Below, in pieces: positions 23,322 through 34,894 of a stretch of DNA of 64,000 nt. The stretch covers positions 167,712,792 to 167,776,791 of the forward strand of contig NC_072892.1 in NCBI RefSeq assembly GCF_027943255.1, in the 5' to 3' direction. This DNA comes from Anastrepha obliqua (taxonomy: Eukaryota > Arthropoda > Insecta > Diptera > Tephritidae). The notes below the pieces were generated by a model. That model saw nothing but the letters and a program-made list of their open reading frames with translations, searched no databases and was not told the DNA's origin. The position numbers and the translations under genes were made by a program. Numbering within the stretch: the stretch's first letter is position 1; every line of letters starts with the position of its first letter.

Positions 23322-24057
23322 TATTCAAGGATAAGATTAATCAAATTTAGCACACTTACAAAATTAATTATGGTTATTACCTACTTCCATGTATGTCGTT
23401 CTCACGTCCCCCTTTAGCTTTGCGACGCTACTTGTACGGCGCGTTAATTGACTTCGTTAGTGATTTTGTCCACTTTTATTCCTCCTCACCTGAATTGTAG
23501 TGCAGTTGTAGAACGGTGTTTTTATTTAGTATTTCTTTGTTTTTAGTGATTTTTGTAGCTATTGATGATTATTGTTCCTACATAGATCACAATCATCTTG
23601 AAATGTGAATACCCTTCGAGAGATTCCCAAAACCGTCGGAATTAGTTTCCAATATCTTTGCAACAACTCTATCAGCCAATAAAGAACAGCACACATATCA
23701 GAGTGTCAAAAATGCCTATGGACAGGCAATGTCCATTCATAGTTGCCACACAGAAAACCCATAAGCGCAATTAAAAAAATTGAAAAATTCTAAATAAGAA
23801 ATATCGCGCCAAACATAAGCCAAAGTATATTGTAAATGCCAAATTATATGTAATTCGTAAAAATTACTATTTGTTTTCTATTTTTGGCCTTAATTTTTAT
23901 ATTTCCGTTTCTACCGTTGCCGAATAAGAGATCGATAACAAAATATATGAACTAAATCGTATATCGATAACACACAGCTGTTAAAGTAGTTGATATTCCC
24001 AGCTCTGAAATAATGAATCGAATATGATACAAAAGTCAAAAATTTGTTTGTTGCATT
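23322..24057. promoter_or_regulatory. Shared upstream region of Hr96 and the UPF0449-like gene
   Basis: The two genes face away from each other with start codons about 750 bases apart, so this region probably holds both promoters. On the minus strand a donor-like GAAGTAG|GTAATAAC near 23381 and an acceptor-like TTGAATAG near 23322 suggest a non-coding Hr96 first exon upstream of 23381. ATCGATAA motifs (DREF-like TATCGATA half sites) occur near 23930-23970. This is inference. Confidence 0.45.
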
Positions 24058-24414
24058 ATGGTGCTTTTTGACAAAATGTTAAAGAAATCTAAAAATTCAA
24101 AATACCCACCACCACCCGCTCCACCAACTGTAGAAGAAATGCTTAAAGATCTTGAAACATTTCACGTTGAGTTAAATGCAGTGCCTGCTAAACGACAATC
24201 AACCGATGGACAACAGCCAGATTGGTGGACGCGTTTCGAGCATGCAGTAGCTGATCAGGAAAACCTCAAAATGCTGAACAGTGAGATTAAAAGCTACAAA
24301 CTTAAGTTAGAATCTGCCAAAATTGAATTGGAAACGGAGGCGCAGTTGCTTAAAAATGCCATTGAGGAGCAACGTGAGCAAATCGATGACGTTCTGTCAA
24401 AAGGTAGTGGTTGA
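24058..24414 (+). CDS. Small coiled-coil protein, UPF0449-like
   Basis: Single-exon frame of 118 residues. Residues 17-35 (KYPPPPAPPTVEEMLKDLE) match the start of the UPF0449 family (human C19orf25 has a similar PAPPTVE motif). Residues about 70-113 form a heptad-rich coiled coil (LKMLNSEIKSYKLKLESAKI, then EAQLLKNAIEEQREQI). No membrane segment or signal peptide is seen. The family has no established function. It is divergent with Hr96 and AATAAA signals follow the stop (about 24483 and 24516). A GT just before the stop could also act as a donor, so the C-terminus is slightly uncertain. Confidence 0.65.
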   Translation: MVLFDKMLKKSKNSKYPPPPAPPTVEEMLKDLETFHVELNAVPAKRQSTDGQQPDWWTRFEHAVADQENLKMLNSEIKSYKLKLESAKIELETEAQLLKNAIEEQREQIDDVLSKGSG

Positions 24415-24645
24415 GATTTTCTAGTGTGGTATGGAATGGAAATAATGCATTGTGATTGTGTACTAGCTCAACCTCATGTGATAATAAATAAATCGCTCTT
24501 TTATAATTATTTTTAAATAAAGTTTGTTTAACTGTAAATCCGTAGATCCAATTTGATACACGCATCAAATGTATGTACATATGTATGTATTTAACTAGAT
24601 TGCTCTTTAGCAACTTTGCACAAATAAAAAAAAAAAACAAGAAAC

Positions 24646-24772
24646 GTTCCCACGACCGTCGATTCTACGTCACCGGAATGGCTCGGATTTTTTATCCGGC
24701 CAAGGACTGTCACTCCAGGAGCCTTCGCCGTACATTTATGTGGAACGTTTATGCTGTTAGAACAACAACAAC
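24646..24772 (+). mobile_element. Short CAA-tailed retroposon (SINE-like), copy 4, diverged
   Basis: Same order of blocks as the other copies but with many substitutions (CACGACCGTCGATTCTACGT, CCAAGGACTGTCACTCCAGG) and an AACAACAACAAC tail. The direct repeat GAAAC flanks it (24641-24645, 24773-24777). Confidence 0.7.
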
Positions 24773-25053
24773 GAAACAAAAATAGATGAATACTTATCTC
24801 ACCCATAAACACTTATTTTTGCGGTATGGCTATCAAAATGTATAGTGCAAACGTTGCGTTGTTGATAAAGTCGACTACGAGATTGAGGAAAATTCTGGGG
24901 AACCCCCAATGGAAACATACTTTCCAGCCAGTAAGTATGCGATGCAGTACATGCTGGTTGTAGCACTTGATATGGAAGAAAGATATCTGTTGTTGTTGGG
25001 GCAAAAACACATGTGTGGGGATGTACGGGAGAGACAGTCCTAAGCCGGATATA

Positions 25054-25838
<785 letters not shown>

Positions 25839-27084
25839 TATAGTACATGCGTGTCGTTCGGGTAACGTAGAACCGACTGTCGGGGGAAACGAAGGAAGAT
25901 ATGTATCTACATATTTTCCTTTGCGGGCCAAGTGGAGAAATACTTTTATTGACATTATTTTATTAGGCCATGAAAAACTTACTGTTTAACAGGACCAATT
26001 CTGCTGCTCTTTAAGATTTAGGAAAATATTCGTTCTAAATATTTCGTCGGGCTTATTTTTTAATTTAAACATTTATTTATTTAATTTAAAATTTTTTTTA
26101 TTTTTTTCTTTTTTCTTTATTTAATTAAAATTTTTTATTTTTTTGTATTCAATTTAATTTTTGTTTATGTTTTAACTTAAACATTTTTTTTAATTTTTTT
26201 AAATTCAATTTTTTATTTTTTTTTTATTTAATTCAATTTTTTTATTTTTTTTATTTAATTTATTTTTAATTTTTTTGCATTTAATTTAATTTTTTTTTAT
26301 TTAAATTCTTTTTATTTAATGTAATTTTTTTAATTAAAATTTTTTTTTTAATTTTTAAATATCGATTTCCTTTGCAATGCTTAATTTAATGTTTTTTTAT
26401 TATTTAATTAATTTTTTTTATTTTTTTGTATTGAATTTAATTTTTGTTTATTTTTTAATTTAAACAATTTTTTAAATTAAAAAAAAAAATTTTTATTTAA
26501 TTTGAATTTTTTTTTTAATTTATTTTTAATTTTTTCGTATTTAATTTAATTTTTTTTTATTTAAATTCTTTTTATTTAATGTAATTTTTTTTAATTAAAA
26601 TTTTTTTTTAATTTTTAAATATCGATTTCCTTTGCAATGCTTAATTTAATCTTTTTTTATTATTTAATTAAATTTTTTTATTTTTTTTTATTTGATTTAA
26701 TTTTTGTTTATTTTTTAATTTAAACAATTTTTTAAATTAAAAAAAATTTTTTTTATTTAATTTAAATTTTTTATTTTTGTTTTTTTTTTTAATTGAAATT
26801 TTTTATTTTTTTGTATTAAATTTAATTTTTTTTAATTTAAATTCTTTTTATTTAATGTGATTTTTTTAAATTAAATTTTGTTTTTTAATTTTTAAATTTC
26901 GACTTCCTACGCAATAAAACGGCAGCATAGTATTATATTTTGCAATGCTTTTAATAGATATTTATATTTTTGTTCAACATTTGAAATATTTTATTTTTGT
27001 AAAAGTCTAGTATTGACTTTACGCATAGAGCAGATTAACTTTTAGCACTAATAATATGCCCAATGTATACCTAAGGTATTTCTC
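25839..27084. repeat. T-rich low-complexity array downstream of CD98hc
   Basis: From about 26030 to 26910 the plus strand is almost all T and A. A block including AAATATCGATTTCCTTTGCA is repeated at about 26356 and 26608, with a diverged third copy near 26890, so the period is about 250-280 bases. It resembles the Smg6 intron array on the opposite strand. The remainder is 3' flank of CD98hc. Confidence 0.65.
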
Positions 27085-29474
27085 TTAACCTGATTTCACA
27101 GGCACATATGTGAGTATAATTGTAGATCCAGGCGACAACTCCAAAGAATGGGTTTCCACTTTCGATCTGCAATAAGATGAAAGTTGTCAGATTTAAAAAG
27201 TTGTTAAATATTTCTTCAAAACTTACTTGATTGCAATGCCAGATATGTTGTAGCTTTCACTTAGCGCATACACAGACATCTTGTCTGGTAAGGAAGGATG
27301 ATCGAAGTCGCCTTTTACAGTAGTGTTTGATGGATTGAAAGCTACAAAGTAACCGGGATTACCAGATTTTATTCTGTAAAAAAATGTATGTGAGAATTTA
27401 ATTAGACCTTATAATTAACGGTATATATTTAACGCTATTTATATTAACGCTAGATATTTTTTATATATATTTTCTTTTAACTCCTATTGGAGCAGAGGTC
27501 GTCGAATACGCCAGAAATATTTATATGTTTACTACCATTAGATTAGTTTCTCACCTTTGCCTACAGAGGATAGCATGTTAGTGAGGAAAATTAGTGATTA
27601 TCTTAACATATAAAAATCAGGTATTAAATGTACATATACGGGCAGGCTCTATAATTCTTTTATGAGCAAAATTCATTGGAATCTTCCAGAACCTGCTCGC
27701 TATGGCTAATAGGATATTTGGAAATATTACCTGGTATATGCAAACATTCCATCAGATTCATATACATGATAATCGCCATGCATATATGAAGGAGACAATC
27801 GTAGCTGCTTAATTTCAGCAAAAACATTATCCGGCATTCCATTAAAAAGTGACGAATTTGCCATACCCATTACAGGTACTCCCGGCAATAACGATACGAA
27901 CAGTGCGATTGCTGTGGCATCGCTTACGTTATTGGCCATCACCAAGGGCTCTGCAAAGTTCCACTGCAGCCATGTGTCGTTACCCACAGCATTTCTAGTA
28001 TTCTCGAATTCATTTTGCAGTTTTCGTGCACTGGAAGTTGTGCTTAGTAAATGTACCAGTGGTCCGTATATGGGCATATCTATGCCCCATTCACCGTTCC
28101 TAGCGCGATACACATCTGGTCGTAGAATATCATCTGCCACAGATAAGAATGCGTCTGCGGAAATGTTCTTGACGAACATCTTGAACTCGTACAACAAATC
28201 ACCAAGCCCTTCCTGGAACGTACTATGCGTATGCGTCCAAAATCCATACTCATTGTGCACGAAATTACCCTCCGAAGCTGGTACCTCATCCGGCGTATTG
28301 TCAGAAAGCAAAAAGAATTTTGTATTCTTCAAACGGAAACCTCTAACACCCAAGGAAAGCAAATGTTTCAATACGTCTTCGAATTCACGTTTAACGCTGG
28401 TGTCATTCATGTGTAAATCATATTGACCTGCACCAAATTGTGACAGTAAGTAGCTGCCAGGCTTTATTTGATCCCAAGCTGAACCGTTCGCAAGTGAACG
28501 CCAATTGTTTGGCTCTTTAGAATCATCTTTCCATATGAACGCTGAACGCTTTGCATTGTTTTCTAGCGCCTCATTTAAAAGAGTTGAATTACGGGGCACA
28601 TAATTTGGCGTTACATCCAATATGACATTGATGCCCAAATTTTTATACTGCGACACAATGTCTTTGATCTTTTCTTCCACTGCTGGTTCGCGTACTAAAT
28701 AAGTTAGTGCCGGTGGGAGTTCATATATTACACCGGAAGCTTCTACACGCTTTACGCTATCGATGTTGCTGGCGCTTGCTTGGAGTGCGTCAAATTTGGC
28801 GAGAATGCCACGCTTGTACCATGGCAGAGGTTCAGGTGCGGCACATTTGGGGGCGTCGATAATGATCAGTATGGCACAAACCAGCATGGCCGCCCAGATA
28901 GCCCAGAAACCAATGAAGAAAATCCAACGCAAACGTACCCAAAATGGATCATTGGCATATTTCATGAGCTCCTCTTTAGACATGCCAGTGAAAGCCTGAA
29001 ATAGATAATATGAATAACCAGATTAACAAACATATCTTGGAAGCATGTTACATAGACATATGCAGAACAGCGTGAATATATGTATGTAGTAAAATATTGA
29101 AATCTTACCATCTCCTTGTCCTGCGACAATTTTGATGTGTTGTATGTGCATATTTAGATGAATGAGAATGAATAGTAAATATTTATAATTATTTATGAAA
29201 CGATTATTCATAAAAAATCAATATAATTTATAAGTTTCATATACCTTTCCATTCACGGCACCAATGTCGATTTTCGCATCACCATTTTGATGATCACCTC
29301 CTTTAATAAATTTTACTTCTTCACGCTTATCGGCCAATTTTTCATTGTCTTCAGCACCGCTTAACATTTTTTCATCGGCCCCGTCAGTTAAACCATTTTG
29401 TTCGGCAACCATTTCGCCGTTTTTCTTTTCCGTAACAACTGCACCGTCTAATTTAGTATTTTCGGGAGTGGTTT
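27085..29474 (-). CDS. CD98hc: CD98 heavy chain (4F2hc/SLC3A2), amino-acid transporter subunit
   Basis: Exons 29474-29245, 29120-29109 (12 bases), 28995-27731, 27373-27227 and 27166-27085 join in phase and end KVETHSLELSPGSTIILTYV and so on to a stop at 27085. After an acidic cytoplasmic tail (DEKMLSGAEDNEKLADKREE) comes AFTGMSKEELMKYANDPFW, a single membrane segment (IFFIGFWAIWAAMLVCAILI), then DAPKC with the Cys that bonds the light chain in this family, and an alpha-glucosidase-like ectodomain (LGINVILDVTPNYVPRNS, GVRGFRLKN, LPGVPVMGMANSS). The active-site acids of true glucosidases are not conserved in this family. It escorts L-type transporters to the plasma membrane. The exon at 29474 begins in phase 1, so a further upstream coding exon must exist unless the ATG inside it (29412) is the start; I could not place it. 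Confidence 0.92.
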
Positions 29475-29759
29475 CTGTTTTAAGAGCATGAAATGAAAAT
29501 TATTAGTTTTCAAATATAAGAATTTCAGGATTAAGTCACCAGGAAAACTTAAAACTAAATAACGGGCATTGCTCAAATAATAAATTCTGGTACGTACAAA
29601 CTCTTGTGTCCAATTGCCATTCTGACTAAATCTAACAACCCTTCCTTTTTTTTGGTACGGTTCCATTGAAATAGAGAAATGCTTGTGCTTGCCGCTAGAT
29701 AACACCAAGAACAACTAACTAACAACTAAGGTACGGTGCATTAGGCAAGACTAGCTAAT
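29475..29759 (-). other. Upstream flank of CD98hc, possible first exon
   Basis: A minus-strand frame starting MEPYQKKGRVVRFSQNGNWT near 29666 is open, but it has no convincing donor in the phase that the next exon needs and no family resemblance. It may be 5' UTR or repeat sequence. Confidence 0.3.
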
Positions 29760-30480
29760 CCCAGTCAAAGAGCTCCACAAAATGCTCAGCAAACAATTTC
29801 TACTTGGGTACTACCGAAGGTTTAACCCCTGTAGATACCTGCTAGAATCTGAGCCGCTTCCCAGGCATGTCAGGAGGCATCTCTTCAACTATTCACACGA
29901 GATCCAGGACAAAACGAACCGACAACCATTGGACCAGATAGTGTTTACGCGTACATACGCTAAATGGCATTAATCGGAAGACTCTTACCACCTTCCTAAA
30001 CTTCCGACCTCAGAATGCCGTAATCGGAGTGCAAACATCACCTATTGCGGACGAAGATCTTTAGCTACCGCGAGAGACCCCCCTAATTTGGCACAATGAC
30101 GTTTTGGACACTGTAGCAGGTTAAACTCTTACCTATCCAGAATTGACCCCGACATACCCAACAAATGTCCAGCATGTGAAGGCACTCCGCACGATACTAA
30201 GGACTTTCCACGACAGTCGGTTCTACGTCACCGAAACGACCCGGATTTATATCCGGCCAAGGACTGTCACTCCAGCAGCATTCCCCGTATGTAAATATGG
30301 GGAATGTTTATGCTGCTACAACAACAACAACATACTAATCACCTTTTCCCATGTCCCATCTGAACCCAACCTGTCGAAGCAAACAGTTACCTAGGCCTAT
30401 CGTAAGAAGAGCTAGACGAAGACGACCGTTAACTACATTGCACTGACAAGGTTTATTAAGCCGCTACAATAACAACAACA
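29760..30480 (+). pseudogene. Jockey-like LINE 3' fragment with a nested retroposon
   Basis: Plus-strand pieces, in order, read KELHKMLSKQFLLGYYRRFN, HVRRHLFNYSHEIQDKTNRQ, SRLNSYLSRIDPDIPNKCPA, then CEGTPHDT, interrupted by the retroposon at 30201-30331, and resume TNHLFPCP, EANSYLGLS and EELDEDDR before a tail GCCGCTACAATAACAACAAC. This is the end of a Jockey-clade ORF2 and its 3' UTR, with frameshifts and stops. Confidence 0.75.
30201..30331 (+). mobile_element. Short CAA-tailed retroposon (SINE-like), copy 5, inside a LINE
   Basis: A 131-bp copy that splits the LINE codons for HDT and NHLF. The direct repeat ATACTAA (30194-30200 and 30332-30338) is the target duplication, and removing the element plus one repeat restores the LINE sequence. 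Stems ACAGTC/GACTGT, CGGT/ACCG, CCGGAT/ATCCGG and AGCAGCATTCCCC with its partner are all intact. Confidence 0.85.
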
Positions 30481-30720
30481 ACTAACATTTTCATCAATTT
30501 AGGCGGAGTTTAGTAATTCTGCTACAAAAAACTGAAGTTAACACGAATATCTGGCAACCATTTTCGAAAAATTTCCAACGTAGACTATATTTTATACAGA
30601 GTGGGCCAAATAAGACCTACTAATGTTAAACACAAATAACTTTTGCAATAATAATTTATTTTGGTTAATTGTTTTTATACATAGAATATATTTTATGGAA
30701 ATTATATATGAAATATTGCA

Positions 30721-31391
30721 TCAGACAAATGTCCACCATTTTTCTCGATACAAAGATTGGCTCTTTTTTAATGTTTCTGGTTGAAGGCTCAGTATTTCGT
30801 CTCGAATATTTTGTTTCAGTTGTCTAATAGTCTCTGGTTTATTAAGATACACTTTGTCTTTAAAATATCCCCATAGAAAGAAGTCGGGCGCAGTCAAATC
30901 TGGCGAACGAGGTGGCCAAGGGAAATCTGAATTTTTAGAAATCAGACGTTCGCCAAGGTCCGTAGTTTGCGCTTCATCCGTCACCAAAACATTATTTAAA
31001 AAATGAATTTGTGTGAAACGAATAGCATATTGTAGTCGTTGTTGGTGGTCTTGCGGTAGCAGGGCTTGCACAATTTGAATTTTGTATGGGTGCATCTTAA
31101 GATCCAACTTTAAAATTCTACGCCATGTCGTTCTGGAAATGCCCAATTGGCTGGAACGACGGCGAGTTAAGATAGATGGATCATCTGCCGCACAGTTTCC
31201 ACCTTGTCTTCAGTGCGAATATTGCGATGGGCACCTCGTATAGGACGGTCGGCCACTGAACCCAGTTCCTCAAAATGACCGACCAAACTCCTAATCATGA
31301 AGGCTGTGGGAGCTGATCTGGAATTTAAATGTTGCCGATATTTGTTGTTTGTGGTATTGTAGGGTTCCATAATAAATTTCCAACAATTCAA
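30721..31391 (-). pseudogene. DD41D mariner transposase, internally deleted
   Basis: Frame segments: a helix-turn-helix part (ILEFNSRSAPT region and SLVGHFEELGSVADRPIRG), then ISRTTWRRILKLDLKMHPYK, then NVLVTDEAQ joined directly to TTDLGERLISKNSDFPWPPR and APDFFLWGYFKDKVYLNKPE. The segment with the second catalytic Asp (QQDG) is lost, and the two halves are in different frames. Confidence 0.78.
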
Positions 31392-31625
31392 TTCTTCTTC
31401 TTCTTAATTGGTGCTATAACCGCTTACGCGATTTTGGCCAAGTTTAACAAAGCGCGCCAGTCGTTTCTTTCTCGTGCTAACCGGCGCCAGTTGGACACAC
31501 CAAGTGAAGCCATGTCTTTCTCCACCTGATCTTTCCAACATAGAGTGAGCTAACGTGAGAAGGCGAAACATTCCTTCCAGGATAGCTGGTTGTGCGCTGG
31601 GTCTGGGACCCGCCACTTAAAAATC
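31388..31625. repeat. Unclassified dispersed-type repeat nested in a mariner
   Basis: The block from TTCTTCTTCTTAATTGGTGC through GCGCGCCAGTCGTTTCTTTC to GACCCGCCACTTAAAAATC has much higher GC content than its host element and interrupts the sequence next to the right terminal repeat. I suspect a dispersed repeat inserted into the mariner, but no second copy occurs in this window to define its ends. Confidence 0.4.
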
Positions 31626-31734
31626 CCCCCCAATGAAAAGATTAAAAAAGCCAAAAAGAGAAAAATAAATGTCAAAAAATAAAAAAGTTATGTAGTTGCG
31701 CTTAACATTAGTAGGTCTTATTTGGCCCACCCTG

Positions 31735-32057
31735 TATAATATGAATTATGTTAATGATAGTTTGGGAAAAAATACAATAAATCCATTATTTTTGCGTACT
31801 TCGGTACTAACTCCGATTATTTCTGTGATTTTATTGACATTTTCTTGGCAAAACTTTCCATTACTACCACGATATATTTGAATGGGGGCCGGAGGGGGAG
31901 GGGGCGTTGAATTAGAAAGAGCAAGGTCACACCATTATAACCGTAAAAGTCACAATCTTCTAGGGTGCCTATAAAACCACCAGGAGAAGTTTAAAAATAA
32001 AAAATAGTTTAAAAAAACTAAAAAACACGCTTTTATTGCCAATCGAACTACAAAGTA
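31735..32057. other. Spacer between two mariner elements
   Basis: About 320 bases including a short G-rich tract (GGGGGCCGGAGGGGGAGGGG at 31885-31905). No gene is seen. Confidence 0.5.
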
Positions 32058-33331
32058 CAGGGTGGCTGATGAATTTTGCTACATTAAGAAACTCAAATAA
32101 CTTTTTTTTTAGTGTATGGAATTCATTTATTTTTTTTTCAAGTTGAAGGTCATTAAATTTTATTAAATGTAGCTTAACTAGTTTTAAAAATAATTGAATT
32201 TAAATGCCCCCCATGCTCGTTGACACAAGTGCGGCATCTTAGTAAAAAGTTGTTCATTGCTGCTTTGAGAGTTGCGACAGGAATAGCCGCAATTGTTGCC
32301 CGAATGGATTGTTTTAGTTCATCCAAATTTGTTGGCTTTGTTTTATAAACTTCTTGTTTACATAAACCCCACAAGAAAAAGTCAGGTGCAGTAAGGTCAG
32401 GCGACCTGGGGGGCCAACGAAATTCGGAATTTCTTGAAATCAGTTTATTGGGAAATTTTCGTCGCAACTCTATCATAACAGTCTGGGCTATGTGAGACGT
32501 TGCCTCATCTTGTTGAAACCACACAGAGTTGAAAGGAATTCTCTTTCGACGTAGTTCTGGATAGAAAAATTCTTTCAGCATTTTCAAATAACGGTCTCCA
32601 GTAACCGTAACGGTGTGACCATTTTCTTCAAAAAAATAAGGCCCGACAATACAGCGTGAAGAAACCGCACACCACACTGTCACGCGAAGAGGATGCAATT
32701 CCGTCTCGTGGAGTATCTGAGGGTTAGAAGTACTCCATATTCGACAATTTTGTTTGTTCACATTGCCGTTTAAATCGAAATGGGCCTCATCAGACATGAA
32801 AAGGCAGTTTAACATGTTTTGGTCTTCTTCCACCATTTGCAGGATCTTCTGGCAAAATTCCAAACGAATCGGCAAGTCTGCTGCATTCAGTTTGTTAACC
32901 ATTTGAATTTTGTAGGGAAATAAGTCTAAATCTTTGTGCATTATTGTTTGCAAAGACTGTCGACTGACACCAAGTTGAGCAGATAAGCTTCTTGTTGGAT
33001 TGCTTTGTATAGCTGCAGCTACAGCCGCGATTGTGGCTTCGACCCGAACATGGGGATCTCGATGGTACGGTCTGCGTGCGATGCTTCCAGATTCAGCAAA
33101 CATGTTCACCAGCCTCATAATGGTCCATCTGCTCGGGGGATCGCCGCCAAACTCCCGCCTAAATTCCCTTTGGACGGAAATGATGGACTGCAAAGCATGG
33201 TACCGCTGCACTATCCAAATCCTCTTTTCGGTATCCCAAGCCTCCATTTTTTGTAAATCTAAATAATAATCTGCAAAATAAAAAAAAAATAAAAAAAAGC
33301 CGATTACTCACACGATTCGTGCGCCACCCTG
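32058..33331 (-). mobile_element. Mariner-type DD41D (rosa-like) element with intact transposase
   Basis: A 1,274-bp element beginning CAGGGTGGCTGATGAA and ending in the complement of CAGGGTGGCGCACGAA, flanked by TA. The inverted ends match well only over the first 9-10 bases and more loosely beyond. It holds an uninterrupted transposase frame. Confidence 0.88.
32174..33247 (-). CDS. DD41D (rosa-like) mariner transposase, full-length ORF
   Basis: An unbroken 357-residue frame from MEAWDTEKRIWIVQRYHALQ to GHLNSIIFKTS. The N-terminal 110 residues hold two helix-turn-helix regions (SRWTIMRLVNMFAESGSIA, SLSAQLGVSRQSLQTIM). The catalytic acids are D in FMSDEAHFDLNG, D in WFQQDEATSHIA and D in LTAPDFFLWG, with 41 residues between the last two. 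Length matches a complete transposase of this group (about 345-360). QQDEATSHIA departs from the usual QQDGATCHTA, which could affect activity. It is the best candidate in the window for a recently active member. Confidence 0.92.
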   Translation of the reverse strand: MEAWDTEKRIWIVQRYHALQSIISVQREFRREFGGDPPSRWTIMRLVNMFAESGSIARRPYHRDPHVRVEATIAAVAAAIQSNPTRSLSAQLGVSRQSLQTIMHKDLDLFPYKIQMVNKLNAADLPIRLEFCQKILQMVEEDQNMLNCLFMSDEAHFDLNGNVNKQNCRIWSTSNPQILHETELHPLRVTVWCAVSSRCIVGPYFFEENGHTVTVTGDRYLKMLKEFFYPELRRKRIPFNSVWFQQDEATSHIAQTVMIELRRKFPNKLISRNSEFRWPPRSPDLTAPDFFLWGLCKQEVYKTKPTNLDELKQSIRATIAAIPVATLKAAMNNFLLRCRTCVNEHGGHLNSIIFKTS

Positions 33332-33445
33332 TAGAATGAAGTATTAGCACTTGAAGGATCAGTCATAGTCAACTACCTCAGAACAGAATTATAACAAAAA
33401 TTAAGATACAAATAGAATAATTCAAATTCGAGTTAAAACCGTGGG

Positions 33446-34030
33446 ATGCTTGATATAGTAAATATTACAATCATTCTATTGGCAACTACCTATGTACAGA
33501 AGGTTATGAAAGTGAAGCAAAATGCATGTTTGTATTATGAAAAAAGTCAGGAAATGTATGAAAGCTTTGAAACAAACCCTGAATCATGCCCAAAGAGGAA
33601 ACGGACTGCGAACAGCAGTAGTGCCGAACTGTTAGAAAGAGAAAAAAAAAATTACTTTTGCTAAAAAAAGAAATTCAGAAAAAAAACAGTCTTAGACGAA
33701 GATGAGGCCTTTTTCTTAACATTACTGCCGCATATTCGGAAATTGGAGCCGGAAAAAAAATGTTTATGCCGGATGGAAATGCAGAATACACTGTACAAAT
33801 ATGTGTATGGCAAAGCCAACAGTTTGCCAGAACTGCGCAACGAACGCTCACACTATGAAACAATTTCCTCTCCAATTAGCATCTCCTCTGAGAACGTGTA
33901 CTCAATTGATTTGAGCACATCAGGACATTTGCAGTCCAGCACATTTGTGCCAATTGAAATCACAAATGAACCAACCACTTCATCATTTGCCTCCATACAA
34001 ATTGGAAGTGAGCCATTATTGGACCAATGA
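33446..34030 (+). pseudogene. BESS-domain accessory protein remnant of a Harbinger element
   Basis: One frame with an in-frame TAA at 33662 inside A runs. After a basic linker (NPESCPKRKRTANSSSAELL) comes a BESS-like motif, DEDEAFFLTLLPHIRKLEPE followed by KCLCRMEMQNTLYKYVYG, then a Ser/Thr-rich tail. An N-terminal MADF domain, expected in such partners, is not recognisable, so the 5' half is probably lost. Confidence 0.55.
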
Positions 34031-34535
34031 CTCGATACATAAATAGTTTTTTATAAATACAAATTATTACATGAAATATAATTGAATTAAACAAAGTATT
34101 AAATAATTATTTTACCTCAGAGTCACTATCAATCTTTCGCAAGAAGTTACTGGCACCTTAATAAAATTTGTCCAGTTTTTGTTTAGTTTCACACCTATCT
34201 TGTCCAGAATGTAATCAAGTGTTCCAATTTTCATTCGGGTATATTGTTGAAATTTAGCTGGATATTTTCTTAAATCATTGGCCCCTATTATGAGTTGCAT
34301 TCGATCTTTGATATTCGCTGGTTGTCGAAGATCGAAAATCGAATGTCAATTTGGTATTATGAGCGGTGTAACGCTGTCGAAATTTTCGTTGTTTACCGAA
34401 TTTAGAGTCGAATGCAATTTTGCTTTCGATTGTGTAGCGTATTGTGGGAAAACTTGTTAAAGTGTTGTTTGCGATTATTTATGGTTTTATAGTAACCATA
34501 TAAGAAATATATAATATACTAATTTTGTTAATTTT

Positions 34536-34830
34536 ATGCAGGTCGAAAGTCGTGAGTACCAAACAACAATTAGAACGGCGAATCCACAATTCGCAAAAGG
34601 GGTTTGCACCAAAGTTCAAGCAGCAAAAAAATGGGAGGAATTTACAACGGAGCTGAATTACTTGGGACCACCAGTGAGAACGGCAGCAAAATGGATTAAG
34701 CTTAATAGTTTTTTTTTTGTGATGTTTATAGAAATACACTTTTATTTTCCCTTGGCAGGTTTGGGCTGAAATACGTAGAGGAACTGAAATACATATTTTT
34801 TTCGAATGATGAATAATTGAATAAAGAAAA
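34536..34830 (+). pseudogene. Myb/SANT-like (zeste-type) accessory protein fragment
   Basis: REYQTTIRTANPQFAKGV and KKWEEFTTELNYLGPPVRTA, with VWAEIRRGTE after a probable short intron, match the Myb/SANT-like DNA-binding domain found beside Harbinger transposases. The frame ends soon after, so the protein is truncated. Confidence 0.6.
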
Positions 34831-34894
34831 CTTATAACAAAAATAAAACAGAAACTGTGGCGTAAAGGTTTCTATTTCATACTTTTTAGATTTT

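Larger units (their letters stand above)
30597..31734 (-). mobile_element. Mariner-type DD41D (rosa-like) element, deleted and interrupted
   Basis: Near-identical 33-bp inverted ends (CAGAGTGGGCCAAATAAGAC at the left, CAGGGTGGGCCAAATAAGAC inward from the right) with TATA on both sides. The interior carries a deleted transposase and, near the right end, a block of unrelated repeat (31388-31625). Confidence 0.87.

Noticed and set aside
27914..28426. A 170-codon plus-strand ORF opposite CD98hc
   Set aside because: Shadow of the large CD98hc exon; no independent support.
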